NCBI GenBank assembly: GCA_035498715.1
Contig: DATJZV010000186.1
Coordinates: forward strand, 6,369 to 70,368
Direction: 5' to 3'
DNA length: 64,000 nucleotides
From: DASPSR01 sp035498715
GTDB taxonomy: Bacteria > Nitrospirota > UBA9217
Shown: positions 52,421 through 61,797 of the stretch, piece by piece
Numbering within the stretch: position 1 is the stretch's first letter
Layout of the letters: the number at the start of each line of letters is the position of its first letter
The notes under the pieces: model-generated
Seen by the model: the letters and a program-made list of their open reading frames with translations, nothing else
Databases searched by the model: none
Told to the model about the DNA's origin: nothing
Position numbers and translations under genes: made by a program

Positions 52421-55108
52421 GTGCGTTTTCACCAGGTAGATATAGGGCATACGCTTGCTGAACTGAAATCGACCCCACAGGGCATCACCGGCGATGAAGC
52501 GCGGAGGCGCCTGGCTCTGTATGGCCCGAATGTGCTCGTCGAGCGCAAGAAAAAGACGGTGCTCGTCATGTTTCTTGGTCAGTTTACGGACTTTATGATC
52601 CTGGTGCTGATCGTTGCGGCAGTGATATCCGGGATCATTGGCGAAGCGTCCGATACGATTGCCATCATTGTGATTGTACTCTTAAATGCGGTGCTCGGGT
52701 TTAGCCAGGAGTATCGAGCCGAAAAGGCAATGGCAGCCCTCAAAAAGATGGCCGCATCCAATGCCGTCGTACTTCGCAGTGGCGAGCACCAGACCATTGC
52801 AGCATCCGAACTGGTCCCCGGCGACGTCGTTCTGCTCGAAGCAGGCAACATTGTTCCAGCGGATATGAGGCTCATCGAAGCAGCGCGCTTGAAGGTGGAG
52901 GAGGCCGCCTTGACCGGGGAGTCAATTCCGGTGGAGAAACACGAAGATGCGATCCTTGGGGAGTCCCTTCCGCTCGGGGACCGGAAGAACATGCTGTATA
53001 AGGGTACGTTTGTCACATACGGCCGCGCCGCCGCCGTGGTGACCGCAACGGGCATGGGTACCGAGTTGGGTAAAATTGCAGCCATGCTTCAGCAAGAAGA
53101 GGATGGTAAAACGCCGCTCCAGAAACGACTTGCGGACTTCGGCAGAAAACTCGCTTTCGCAGTGCTCTTGATCTGCTCTATTATCTTCACGGGAGGGCTG
53201 CTCCGGGGTGAAGAGCCGGTCAATATTTTCCTAGTTGCCGTGAGCCTTGCCGTTGCCGCAATCCCCGAGGCGCTGCCGGCCGTGGTCACGATCTCCCTAG
53301 CCATCGGTGCTCAGAAAATGGTAAAGCAGAACGCCCTTGTCCGGAAGCTCCCGGCAGTCGAGACCCTCGGCTCCGTCACATACATCTGCACGGACAAGAC
53401 CGGGACGCTCACACTGAACAAAATGACGGTAGAGGAGATGTGGGTGGATGGGAATACAATCAAGTCTCAGAGGTCTGCGGGCGCGGGGCGGGGAACAGAC
53501 ATAGATTCATGCTCTATGCGCCATACGCCATTCTCATTATTCCTGACCGCCCTCGCTGTTTCTAACGACGCACGCATTGATACATCCGGGAACGTTATCG
53601 GCGACCCGACCGAAGCGGCACTTTTGGCAGTCGCGCGGGAGAACGGTTTTCAGAAAGAAAAACTGGAGACTGCCTATCGCCGCGTTGCAGAGCTTCCCTT
53701 CGACTCCGAAAGAAAGCTTATGACCACGTTCCATGAGTTGCGAGGGGGAGGGATCAAGGGGTATGGGGCATGGGCGGATGCACACCTTATCTCGTTCACC
53801 AAGGGCGCCGTGGAGGTCCTGCTGGGCAAAACATCGGGGGTCCTGACATCAGAGGGGGTCAGGGACATCGATGTCCAGGAGATTCTCGCTTTGAGCGATC
53901 GGATCGCAGCCGAAGGTCTCCGTGTCATGGCGATTGGCATGCGGACATGGGACGAAGTTCCCACAGCTCTATCTCACGACAAAGTGGAGGAAAAGCTGGT
54001 GCTCCTCGGCTGCGTCGGGATGATGGATGCACCGAGGGAAGAGGCAAAAGAGGCTGTAGCGCTCTGCAGGTCCGCAGGCATAAGGCCGGTGATGATCACC
54101 GGCGACCATCCCCTGACCGCCAAGGTAATTGCTCAACGGGTCGGTATCCTGGAACCAAACAATCCCATGGCGATCATCACCGGCAGAGAGCTTGACGAGC
54201 TTTCGTTCGATGAGTTTGAAAAGAGGGTCAATCACATCCGCGTGTACGCGCGGGTCGCGCCGGAGCAGAAATTGAAGATCGTGAAAGCGCTCCAGGACAA
54301 GGGTCACTTCGTTGCCATGACCGGCGATGGGGTGAACGATGCCCCGGCGCTCAAACGCGCCGACATCGGCGTTGCCATGGGGATGACAGGCACCGATGTC
54401 GCCAAGGAAGTGTCGTCAATGATCCTCCTCGATGATAACTTTGCGACGATCGTGAAGGCCGTGAAAGAAGGCAGGCGTATCTACGACAATATTCGAAAGT
54501 TCATTAAATATCTCCTTTCGACGAATTCTGGCGAGATATGGACCCTCTTCCTCGCGCCCTTTGTCAGCCTCCCCATCCCACTCCAGCCGATCCATATTCT
54601 CTGGATCAACCTCCTGACCGACGGGCTGCCGGCGCTTGCGCTCTCCATGGAGCCGGAAGAGGGCGACATTATGAAGCGGCCTCCGCGCCAACCGCGCGAA
54701 AGCATTTTTGCCCATGGCCTTGGCAGCCACGCGATTTGGGTCGGCCTGCTCATGGCAGCGGTTGTTCTATCGCTTCAGGCATGGGCGATCCATATCGGGG
54801 ACGCGCACTGGCAGACTATGGTCTTTACCGTGCTCTGTTTCCTGCAGCTTGGGCATGTAATGGCCATCCGCTCCGAGCGACAGTCTCTGTTCACGCAGGG
54901 TATACTGACCAACAAGCCGCTCCTGGCGAGCGTAACCGTCACCATCTTTTTGCAGATCCTGACCATTTACGTCCCGGCCCTTAACCCCGTATTCAGGACC
55001 CAGCCCCTGAGCGTCAGGGAACTCTTGGTTGTTCTTGCTCTTTCCTCAATCGTATTTTTCAGCGTGGAAATTGAAAAACACTTCAAACGGTCTCAAAAAA
55101 CAACTTGA
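52421..55108 (+). CDS. P-type cation-transporting ATPase (Ca2+-type, P2A)
   Basis: An 895-residue ATP-driven cation pump. An N-terminal cation-ATPase domain precedes the actuator (LTGESIPVEK), the transmembrane ion site VAAIPEALPAVV, phosphorylation motif DKTGT (Asp325) and the hinge TGDGVNDAPALKRADIG near 633. The C-terminus adds six helices including LWINLLTDGLPALALSMEP. The PEALP motif and large C-terminal membrane domain point to calcium/manganese or possibly sodium transport rather than heavy metals. GTG 52421 after GGGGGAG is the preferred start; GTG 52394 and an ATG overlapping the upstream gene also exist. The gene is intact. Confidence 0.92.
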   Translation: MRFHQVDIGHTLAELKSTPQGITGDEARRRLALYGPNVLVERKKKTVLVMFLGQFTDFMILVLIVAAVISGIIGEASDTIAIIVIVLLNAVLGFSQEYRAEKAMAALKKMAASNAVVLRSGEHQTIAASELVPGDVVLLEAGNIVPADMRLIEAARLKVEEAALTGESIPVEKHEDAILGESLPLGDRKNMLYKGTFVTYGRAAAVVTATGMGTELGKIAAMLQQEEDGKTPLQKRLADFGRKLAFAVLLICSIIFTGGLLRGEEPVNIFLVAVSLAVAAIPEALPAVVTISLAIGAQKMVKQNALVRKLPAVETLGSVTYICTDKTGTLTLNKMTVEEMWVDGNTIKSQRSAGAGRGTDIDSCSMRHTPFSLFLTALAVSNDARIDTSGNVIGDPTEAALLAVARENGFQKEKLETAYRRVAELPFDSERKLMTTFHELRGGGIKGYGAWADAHLISFTKGAVEVLLGKTSGVLTSEGVRDIDVQEILALSDRIAAEGLRVMAIGMRTWDEVPTALSHDKVEEKLVLLGCVGMMDAPREEAKEAVALCRSAGIRPVMITGDHPLTAKVIAQRVGILEPNNPMAIITGRELDELSFDEFEKRVNHIRVYARVAPEQKLKIVKALQDKGHFVAMTGDGVNDAPALKRADIGVAMGMTGTDVAKEVSSMILLDDNFATIVKAVKEGRRIYDNIRKFIKYLLSTNSGEIWTLFLAPFVSLPIPLQPIHILWINLLTDGLPALALSMEPEEGDIMKRPPRQPRESIFAHGLGSHAIWVGLLMAAVVLSLQAWAIHIGDAHWQTMVFTVLCFLQLGHVMAIRSERQSLFTQGILTNKPLLASVTVTIFLQILTIYVPALNPVFRTQPLSVRELLVVLALSSIVFFSVEIEKHFKRSQKTT

Positions 55109-55369
55109 CTTCTCACGTGCCGCGTATCATAATTTATTGAAATTTCAAGTAATCAGCAGGAGACATTTGACCGCCGACGTTGATGTGCCCAACGTCTCTT
55201 GAGCGAGAACATCCCGTACTGACATAATCTTGCAGCTCCCATGGGCCCTGCCACGAGGAGGTGATGAGAGTGGCGGATCCGCCGCTTGCCTGAAGTGTTT
55301 TCAGCATGGAACCGGAAGCAGTTCGTTACATGATGATTACTCATTATAGGAAAGGGGGATCACTGCTGT
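55109..55369 (+). promoter_or_regulatory. Structured leader region of the YeiH-like gene (candidate cis-regulatory RNA)
   Basis: This 261-bp spacer contains several clean hairpins in the direction of the transporter. GACGTTG at 55176-55182 pairs with CAACGTC at 55190-55196; GGCGGATCCGCC at 55272-55283 is a perfect palindrome; CTGAA (55290-55294) pairs with TTCAG (55300-55304). A GAGGAGG followed by a 9-codon frame (MRVADPPLA, 55264-55293) overlaps the palindrome and could be a leader peptide. It matches no riboswitch class I can recall, so the regulatory role is inference. Confidence 0.4.
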
Positions 55370-57070
55370 ATGGAAGAAAAAGCAAAAGGCATAAGTGAAG
55401 ACTGGCTTGCAGTATGGATCGGATTATTCATCTTCGTCGTTTCCCTTGGTGCCTTCGTTGGCACGGATGTTCTGAACTGGGGAGTTACCACCACAGTCTG
55501 GACCGACATCTCGAAGGCCTTAAAGCCGATATCGGCGACATGGCTTGGCGGATTCGGGTCGCTCATTCTCACCTATGTTGTACTGCTCGTTATTATGACC
55601 GTCGGCGCCGTGGCGCTCAAGGCCGACATCAAGAATTTCATTATCGGTTTTACCATCGTATTTTGGATAAGCTACATCTGCTGGATCCTAGGGAGCTGGG
55701 CCAACATCGCGGTGACGACCAAGCCGGATTTGCAGAAGTTCGGTATCACCTGGTCATTAAAGCTAACGCAGGAGGCTGGTTTCATCGTAGCCCTCGCCGC
55801 GGGACTGTTCTTCGGCAATTTCGTTCCTTCCTTCTCGAACGCGATCAAAGAGGCGGTCCGGCCTGAGTGGTACATTAAGACCGCCATCGTCATCCTTGGC
55901 GGCTCCCTTGGCATGATGGCCGCGGAAAAGCTTGGACTGGCCACGGCGGTCATGTTCCGGGGTCTCTGCGCCATTGTCGAGGCCTACCTCATCTACTGGG
56001 CGCTCGTCTACTTCATCGCCCGCAAATACTTCAAGTTTAGCAGGGAGTGGGCCGCGCCACTCGCGTCCGGCATCTCCATCTGCGGCGTATCCGCCGCGAT
56101 TGCGACCGGTGGCGCGATCAAGGCACGACCGGTGGTGCCGATCATGGTCTCCTCGCTTGTCGTGATCTTCGCCGTCGTCGAGCTCATCGTCCTTCCGTTC
56201 TTTGCCGAGACGTTCCTCTACAAAGAGCCGATGGTGGCGGGTGCCTGGATGGGCCTCGCAGTCAAGACCGATGGAGCGGCCGTGGCCGCCGGCGCCGTGG
56301 CGGAGGGCCTCATCCTGGGCAAGTCGGCGGCGGAGGGCATCATGTACCAGCCCGAATGGATTAAGAATGCCGCGGCCGTCGTCAAGGTCTTCATTGATGT
56401 CTTCATCGGCGTGTGGGCCTTCGTCCTTGCCATCATCTGGTGTTCGTTTATCGAGTGCAAGCCCGGCGAAAAAGTCCGGCCAGGCCAGATATGGGACCGT
56501 TTCCCCAAGTTCGTTATCGGGTATATCGTCACGTTCCTGATCATTCTTCTTGTATGCCTGCCTGCATCCAAGAAGATGACGGCTATGAGCGCTCAGATGG
56601 CTCCGCTTACCAAACAGATGGCCGCTGAGGAGACCCAGCTTACTGCTCTGAACAAACAGATTGCCGAGGAAGAGGCCCGCCTTGCCGCCGTTCCGCGCAA
56701 AGATAAGAAAACCATTGCATCACTGAAAGCCCAGCTCGGGAAAGACAAGGCTACCGCTGCTACGCTGGCCGAGAAGCTCTCAAAGGACAAGGCCGATCTC
56801 GCGCCCCTGAGCGATCAGATCAAAGGCCCCAAGACGACCATGGGCGCGGCCAAGGCTGCGACCGGCGAAGCCAACGTGTTCCGGGGGATCTTCTTCGTCA
56901 TGACCTTCTTTACGATCGGCCTGGTGTCGAACTTCAAGAAGCTATGGGAAGAAGGCATCGGCAAGCTGGCTGCGGTCTACGTGATTTCGCTCTTCGGGTT
57001 CATCATCTGGATCGGGCTCATCATCTCATGGATCTTCTTCCACGGCGTCAAACCGCCGCTGGCGGGTTAG
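55370..57070 (+). CDS. YeiH-type putative sulfate exporter with coiled-coil insert
   Basis: A 566-residue membrane protein. Residues about 150-400 match the PF03601 (YeiH, putative sulfate exporter) family: FGNFVPSFSNAIKEA, IVILGGSLGMMAAEKLG, ASGISICGVSAAIATGGAIKA and VKTDGAAVAAGAVAEGLIL. About 150 additional N-terminal residues add membrane helices. Between the last helices, residues about 400-493 form a charged heptad-rich coiled coil (MAAEETQLTALNKQIAEEEA) that is not part of the usual family. Transported species unknown; sulfur oxyanions are inferred. GGAAAGGGGGAT precedes the ATG. A 53-codon gene follows 21 bp later. Confidence 0.85.
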   Translation: MEEKAKGISEDWLAVWIGLFIFVVSLGAFVGTDVLNWGVTTTVWTDISKALKPISATWLGGFGSLILTYVVLLVIMTVGAVALKADIKNFIIGFTIVFWISYICWILGSWANIAVTTKPDLQKFGITWSLKLTQEAGFIVALAAGLFFGNFVPSFSNAIKEAVRPEWYIKTAIVILGGSLGMMAAEKLGLATAVMFRGLCAIVEAYLIYWALVYFIARKYFKFSREWAAPLASGISICGVSAAIATGGAIKARPVVPIMVSSLVVIFAVVELIVLPFFAETFLYKEPMVAGAWMGLAVKTDGAAVAAGAVAEGLILGKSAAEGIMYQPEWIKNAAAVVKVFIDVFIGVWAFVLAIIWCSFIECKPGEKVRPGQIWDRFPKFVIGYIVTFLIILLVCLPASKKMTAMSAQMAPLTKQMAAEETQLTALNKQIAEEEARLAAVPRKDKKTIASLKAQLGKDKATAATLAEKLSKDKADLAPLSDQIKGPKTTMGAAKAATGEANVFRGIFFVMTFFTIGLVSNFKKLWEEGIGKLAAVYVISLFGFIIWIGLIISWIFFHGVKPPLAG

Positions 57071-57091
57071 AGAGAGGGAAAGGAGACTATT

Positions 57092-57253
57092 ATGGCTGAA
57101 CAACCGAAATTAGCGGACGAGATGAAAAAAATGGAATGGGAGCCGCTGCTTCCCATTGAGAAGAAGCTCATCGGGTGGAGCATCGGCCTGGGCTTCGCCC
57201 TCCTGGGCATTCTTGTCTGGGTCAGCTACACCTTCTTCCCGACAGGGCATTAG
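57092..57253 (+). CDS. Small single-helix membrane protein (53 aa)
   Basis: A short gene with a strong AGGAG 8 bases before its ATG, 21 bp after the YeiH-like gene. The product opens MAEQPKLADEMKKMEWEPLL, has an amphipathic stretch, then one hydrophobic helix (LIGWSIGLGFALLGILVWV) and ends SYTFFPTGH. I recognise no family. Size, position and ribosome-binding site suggest an accessory subunit of the transporter. A terminator follows at once, so the two genes probably form one transcript. Confidence 0.75.
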   Translation: MAEQPKLADEMKKMEWEPLLPIEKKLIGWSIGLGFALLGILVWVSYTFFPTGH

Positions 57254-57272
57254 GGTGGATGCGATACTGAAG

Positions 57273-57304
57273 GGCGGCAGAGATTATCCTGCCGCTCTTT
57301 TTTT
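57273..57304 (+). terminator. Rho-independent terminator after the small membrane gene
   Basis: GCGGCAG (57274-57280) and CTGCCGC (57289-57295) form a perfect stem with an 8-base loop, followed by TCTTTTTTT. It separates the YeiH-like unit from TerC 15 bp downstream. Confidence 0.8.
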
Positions 57305-57318
57305 GAGAGGGGAGCAAT

Positions 57319-58071
57319 TTGGATCCTGCCGTGTTCGGAACCATCAGTTTTGACTGGACATTTTTGACGAATCTCTTCAGCATCGTCATCATTGACCTCA
57401 TATTGGCTGGAGACAATGCCGTTGTCATAGCCATGGCAGTGCGGTCACTTCCGAAAGAGCAGCGCAGGAAGGGGATTATGTACGGCTCGGCCGCTGCCGT
57501 GGTCCTTCGGGTCGCGCTGACCTTCTTTGTCGCCCAGCTTCTCAATGTGAGCTATGTCAAGCTGATTGGCGGCGTTCTCATCACCTGGATTGGAGTAAAG
57601 CTCTTCATCGAAGGGGTGCCGGAAGAGGCGAACAGAAATGAGGCGGCCTCCCTGTGGCATGCGGTCAAAATCATCGTGATTGCTGACACGACGATGGCGC
57701 TCGACAACATGCTTGCCGTGGGCGCAGCATCTCATGGGAATTTATTGCTCCTCCTCTTGGGGTTGGGGTTGAGCATTCCTTTCATCGTATTCACGAGTAA
57801 CCTGCTCTCGATGCTCATGGACAGATACCCTATCATCATATATACCGGTGCCGCAATCCTTGGGAAGGTAGGTGGGGAGATGATCATCACGGACCCTGTT
57901 ATCGTGCGTCTGATTGCTCCGACCCGGCCGATTAACTATCTTGTCGAAGGCACATTCGCCTTCGGCGTCATCATTGCCGGAAAACTATTGCTCGGACGTA
58001 TAATTGAGAGGGAAGAACGGACAGAGCATATGCACAGTGATGCCGATGCCGCGGTAAAATCTGATGACTGA
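57319..58071 (+). CDS. TerC/YjbE-family integral membrane protein
   Basis: A 250-residue TerC-superfamily protein with about seven helices. DLILAGDNAVVIAMAVRSLP and ADTTMALDNMLAVGAASHG carry the paired acidic/Asn motifs that form the putative metal site. The family includes manganese exporters such as YceF/YkoY and tellurium-resistance proteins. The start is TTG at 57319 with GGGGAGC upstream. The upstream spacer is too short for a yybP-ykoY manganese riboswitch. A His/Asp-rich tail (MHSDADAA) ends it. Manganese transport is the most likely role but not shown. Confidence 0.88.
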   Translation: MDPAVFGTISFDWTFLTNLFSIVIIDLILAGDNAVVIAMAVRSLPKEQRRKGIMYGSAAAVVLRVALTFFVAQLLNVSYVKLIGGVLITWIGVKLFIEGVPEEANRNEAASLWHAVKIIVIADTTMALDNMLAVGAASHGNLLLLLLGLGLSIPFIVFTSNLLSMLMDRYPIIIYTGAAILGKVGGEMIITDPVIVRLIAPTRPINYLVEGTFAFGVIIAGKLLLGRIIEREERTEHMHSDADAAVKSDD

Positions 58072-58086
58072 GACCGGAGGACAACC

Positions 58087-58890
58087 ATGTCGATTCTGAC
58101 GATCTCGAGAGAGTATGGAAGCGGTGGGCGGGAGATCGGTCAGGCCGTGACCAAGGCGCTCCAATACGAGTATGTCGACAAGGACAAGATGCTTGCGGAC
58201 ATCCGGGCAACCGGACCGAGGTGGGAGCAGTGGGCCAGAGATCTTGATGAGCACTGCCCGAGCGTGTGGGAAAAGTATGACTGGTCTTTTAGGGGCTTTG
58301 CCGCGCTGATCCAGAGCGTCATCTTCAACTACGCACTCGAAGATAATGTTGTTATCATGGGCAGAGGCGGAAATTTCCTGCTCAAGGATATCCCGCACGC
58401 TTTTCGGGTCCGGGTGGTCGCACCTCTGGAAGTGCGCATCGAGAGAATCATGAACCGTGAGGGTCTCGATAAGGATACGGCGCGCTGGCTTTGCCAAAAG
58501 ACGGACCGCGAGCGTTCGTGCTTCATCCATGCCATCTACGGCAAGCGATGGGATGATACCGCAGAGTACGACGAGGTCTTTGCAGTGAGCGATCAGGTGG
58601 TGGATGACGTGGTACGAGCGGTTCTGGACGCCTTGGCCGAGCGGCAGCGGAAAGACACCAAACAGGCGATGAACTTCCTCCGCATGCGCGCCCTCGCCGC
58701 AAAGGTCAAGGCCGGGATCACCACGAATCCGTGCTTTTTTATCCCCACGCTCGACGTGTTCTACGATGGAACAGAGATCGTGCTCCGCGGGGTCACGCAT
58801 ACGCCCAAAGAGCACAAGCGGATCGAAGATACGGCGAAGGAGCTCGCCGGAGGCATGCCGGTGCGGTGCTTGCTCCACTACAGGCGATGA
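58087..58890 (+). CDS. Cytidylate-kinase-like protein with C-terminal BON-like region
   Basis: A 267-residue protein of the cytidylate-kinase-like PF13189 group. MSILTISREYGSGGREIGQ is the modified P-loop, IMGRGGNFLL and the REGLDKDTARWLCQKTDRER lid follow. Residues about 195-267 form a small alpha/beta region resembling a BON fold (VFYDGTEIVLRGVTHTPKEHKRIEDTAKEL). These proteins are not true CMP kinases and their substrate is unknown. It lies 15 bp after terC, so the two are probably cotranscribed. GGAGG precedes the ATG. Confidence 0.85.
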   Translation: MSILTISREYGSGGREIGQAVTKALQYEYVDKDKMLADIRATGPRWEQWARDLDEHCPSVWEKYDWSFRGFAALIQSVIFNYALEDNVVIMGRGGNFLLKDIPHAFRVRVVAPLEVRIERIMNREGLDKDTARWLCQKTDRERSCFIHAIYGKRWDDTAEYDEVFAVSDQVVDDVVRAVLDALAERQRKDTKQAMNFLRMRALAAKVKAGITTNPCFFIPTLDVFYDGTEIVLRGVTHTPKEHKRIEDTAKELAGGMPVRCLLHYRR

Positions 58891-59032
58891 TTTAACGACA
58901 GCCGTAATCCATGCCCTTTGTCCGCAGGGGAAACTGTCGGACTGTCTATGATTATCGGGCGCGAGACAGCATCCCCGGACGCGCTTCTTGCCCTGCGGTT
59001 CCATGCGTTCTCATTGATCTCGGAGGTTGTTG

Positions 59033-60770
59033 TTGAAAAAGATTGTATATGCCGTATTGCTCGGTAATGTCTTCATAGGCCTTCCTTGGTCATCCTTCGC
59101 TAAATTCGATCCCTCGTTCACCTGGACCACGCTTGAGACGCCGCACTTTTTCATCCACTACCATCAGGGCGGCGAAGAGATCGCCGGGCGCACTGCCCAG
59201 ATCGCTGAGGACGTGCATGCGCGGCTTGCACCCCGTATCAAATGGGAACCGAAGCAGAAGACCCACATCGTGCTCGTGGATGCCACGGACGAGTCGAACG
59301 GAATGTCCACGCCGCTGCCCTATAATCAGATGATCCTCTTTCTCACCCAGCCTGTGGGCGAGCCGGGCTTCGGCACTACGTCATACGACGTGGAGCCCTG
59401 ACGGGAAATATATCTACTTCTCATCTGACCGGACTGGCGTCTTCAACCTTTATGCCTATGAACTCGCGACAAAGAAGATCTCTCAAATAACGAACGTCCT
59501 CGGCGGAGCGTTCACACCTTTTCCATCGCCTGATGGGAAGAAGCTCGCCTTCTCATCATACAGCGCAAAGGGGTACGATATTCACACGCTCCCGGTTGAC
59601 CAGGCATCCTGGAAGCCTGCGGAGCCATACGTTGATCGTTATCCTAATATAATTTACGGAGAAAAAACAACCGAGACAACGGCGAAGCCCTGCAGTCCGT
59701 TCTCCACTATCTATCCGCATTTCTGGCTTCCGTGGTTCGGCTATAGTTATGAGAGCGGGACGCTCGGCGGATTTTTCACCTTAGGGCAGGACGTGATCCA
59801 GCGCCATCAATATGTAGTGACAGGCCTGTACGGCCCGAAGACGGGACGCATATGGTACACTGTTGACTACTTCTATGAAGGCCTGTATCCTACAATTGGT
59901 CTCCATGCCTCAGACACGGATGTAACGTACAGTGATTTTTTTCATGACCGCGACGGGACCGAAAGATTATGTGGAGCGGGAGAGGAACTACGGTATTTCC
60001 GTCATCGTGCCATTCATCAAGACGGCAACACAGCATTCTGTGGAGATCGGATGCCGGTGGCAGGATATCTCAAATCTGACGACGCTTTATCCGTCGTACA
60101 GTCCCCAGCCCGCGCAAGGAGTGCTGGCATCAGGCAAGCTCGCATATATCTATAACAGCGCGCGGAGATATGATTTCTCCATCAGTCCGGAACAGGGTAG
60201 AACGATTGAGCTGGGCTATGAACGGTTCGACAGTCTCTTGGCAGCGATTTTGATATAAATAAGTATACGGCCGACTGGCATGAGTACATTAATTTCCCCT
60301 GGAAGCACCAGGTGCTATTGGCGAGAGTGTTCTCCGGAATTTCGACAGGCGAGACGATCCCTCAAGGTGCGTTCCAGCTCGGTGGTGACAAACCGGGCGA
60401 TGTCACGCTCTCCATCGACGATACTGCCGTGTACCTCCGGGGATATCCAGTAAATTCGTTCCGCGGACAAAAGGCAGGATTGGCAAGCCTCGAGTACCGA
60501 TTCCCAATAACGAACATAGAGCGCGGGAGCGGTACCACCCCGTTCTTTTCTCGCAGGCCTCACGGTGCTGTGTTTGCCGAGGCAGGAAACGCCTGGGACG
60601 GGCCATTCCACGGCTCTGACCTGAAGCGTTCTGTAGGTGTTGAGGCAAGGCTGGATATGTATCTTTCATACTTCCTTCCGATCACGCTGCGGCTGGGCAT
60701 AGCCAGGGGGCTGGACGAAAAAGGCGAAACGCAGATCATTTTCGGGCTCTGGGCGCCGATATTGTTCTGA
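59033..60770 (+). pseudogene. Decayed outer-membrane beta-propeller/barrel protein gene
   Basis: Remains of a large exported protein. A TTG at 59033 with GGAGG upstream opens a signal peptide (MKKIVYAVLLGNVFIGLPWSSFA) and a metallopeptidase-like start (WTTLETPHFFIHYHQGGEE). After TTSYD, near 59390, the frame breaks and a TolB/WD40-like segment begins in another frame (WSPDGKYIYFSSDRTGVFNLY). The HExxH peptidase core expected between them is missing. Two more frame changes, near 59945 and 60235, separate barrel-like segments (ERERNYGISVIVPF, then KYTADWHEYINFPWKHQ). The end resembles an outer-membrane barrel (LPITLRLGIARGLDEKGETQ). Frames run 2-0-1-0. Deletion plus three frame breaks argue for a true pseudogene. 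Confidence 0.85.
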
Positions 60771-60883
60771 GGGAAAGACCGACGGGATAAAAAAAGTAGC
60801 TTTTTGTGTATTGCGTTTTCATGTTGTTTAAACTATCCTGTTATTATCATAATCTGTCTACTCCTGCTCACGAGAGGTGATTT

Positions 60884-61780
60884 ATGATTCTTGTTACCGG
60901 CGGCACAGGGTTTGTTGGCGGGCATCTGATACGGCGCTTGCGGCAGGAAGGACTTCCGGTAAGGACCCTTGCCAGACATCCAGATAGGGCACAGCCACTC
61001 AAAGATCTCGGCGTTGAGGTTGTTCTCGGAGATATTTCGGAAAAGGTCTCGCTCGAGAAGGCCGCAGAAGGCATTGAGCGTGTTATCCATCTTGTGGGCA
61101 TCATCCAGGAGACCCCGGGGGTGACCTTTCGGGGCGTGCACGTAGAGGGGACACGGAATGTTATCGAGGCAGCACGCAAGGCTGGCGTCCGCCACTTCTT
61201 CCACCAGAGCGCGCTCGGCACACGGCCTGGCGCGAAGAGCGAGTACCACAGGACCAAGTGGGAAGCCGAGGAACTCGTGCGTCAGAGCGGTATCCCCCAT
61301 ACCATCCTCAGACCGTCGCTCATCTACGGCCTCGGCGACGGGTTCACGATCAGACTGTCGGAGATGTTGAAGCTTGTCCCGGTCATGCCGGTCATTGGGT
61401 CGGGCAAGTCCAGAGTTCAGCCCGTCTACATAGACGATGTAGTGTCCTGCATAGTCAAGGCGGTAACCGGAGATGCTTTCCTGAATGAGATCTACGAGAT
61501 CGGGGGGCCGGACCAACTCACTTATGAAGAGGTGACGAAGGCGATTGCAGAAGCAATGGGCATCAAAAGGCCGGCGGTTCATGTGCCCTTATTTTTTATG
61601 AAGCCGATTGCCCGTGCTCTCGAGACGGTGCTCTCGAACCCTCCGCTGACCAGGGACCAGCTTATTATGCTCCAGGAAGATAACGTCTGCAGCTTGAGGG
61701 ACATCCGCGATGCCTTCGGGATCGAGCCATTAGCGTTCCGGGAGGGACTCAGGAAATTCATCAGGCCCATGTCGGGCTGA
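60884..61780 (+). CDS. NDUFA9-like atypical SDR (NAD-dependent epimerase family)
   Basis: A 298-residue Rossmann-fold protein. VTGGTGFVGGHLIRRL at 4-19 binds the dinucleotide, and the region FHQSALGTRP with RTKWEAEELVRQSG fits the atypical SDR5/NDUFA9 group (serine and a displaced Tyr/Lys site). Bacterial members are sugar-nucleotide or quinone-related reductases of unknown substrate. GAGAGGTGA precedes the ATG. It is followed by a diguanylate cyclase 17 bp away in the same direction, suggesting an operon. Confidence 0.88.
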   Translation: MILVTGGTGFVGGHLIRRLRQEGLPVRTLARHPDRAQPLKDLGVEVVLGDISEKVSLEKAAEGIERVIHLVGIIQETPGVTFRGVHVEGTRNVIEAARKAGVRHFFHQSALGTRPGAKSEYHRTKWEAEELVRQSGIPHTILRPSLIYGLGDGFTIRLSEMLKLVPVMPVIGSGKSRVQPVYIDDVVSCIVKAVTGDAFLNEIYEIGGPDQLTYEEVTKAIAEAMGIKRPAVHVPLFFMKPIARALETVLSNPPLTRDQLIMLQEDNVCSLRDIRDAFGIEPLAFREGLRKFIRPMSG

Positions 61781-61797
61781 CAACGCGAGGATGGAAC

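Noticed and set aside
57254..57318. yybP-ykoY manganese riboswitch before terC
   Set aside because: The spacer is only 65 bp and is largely filled by a terminator.
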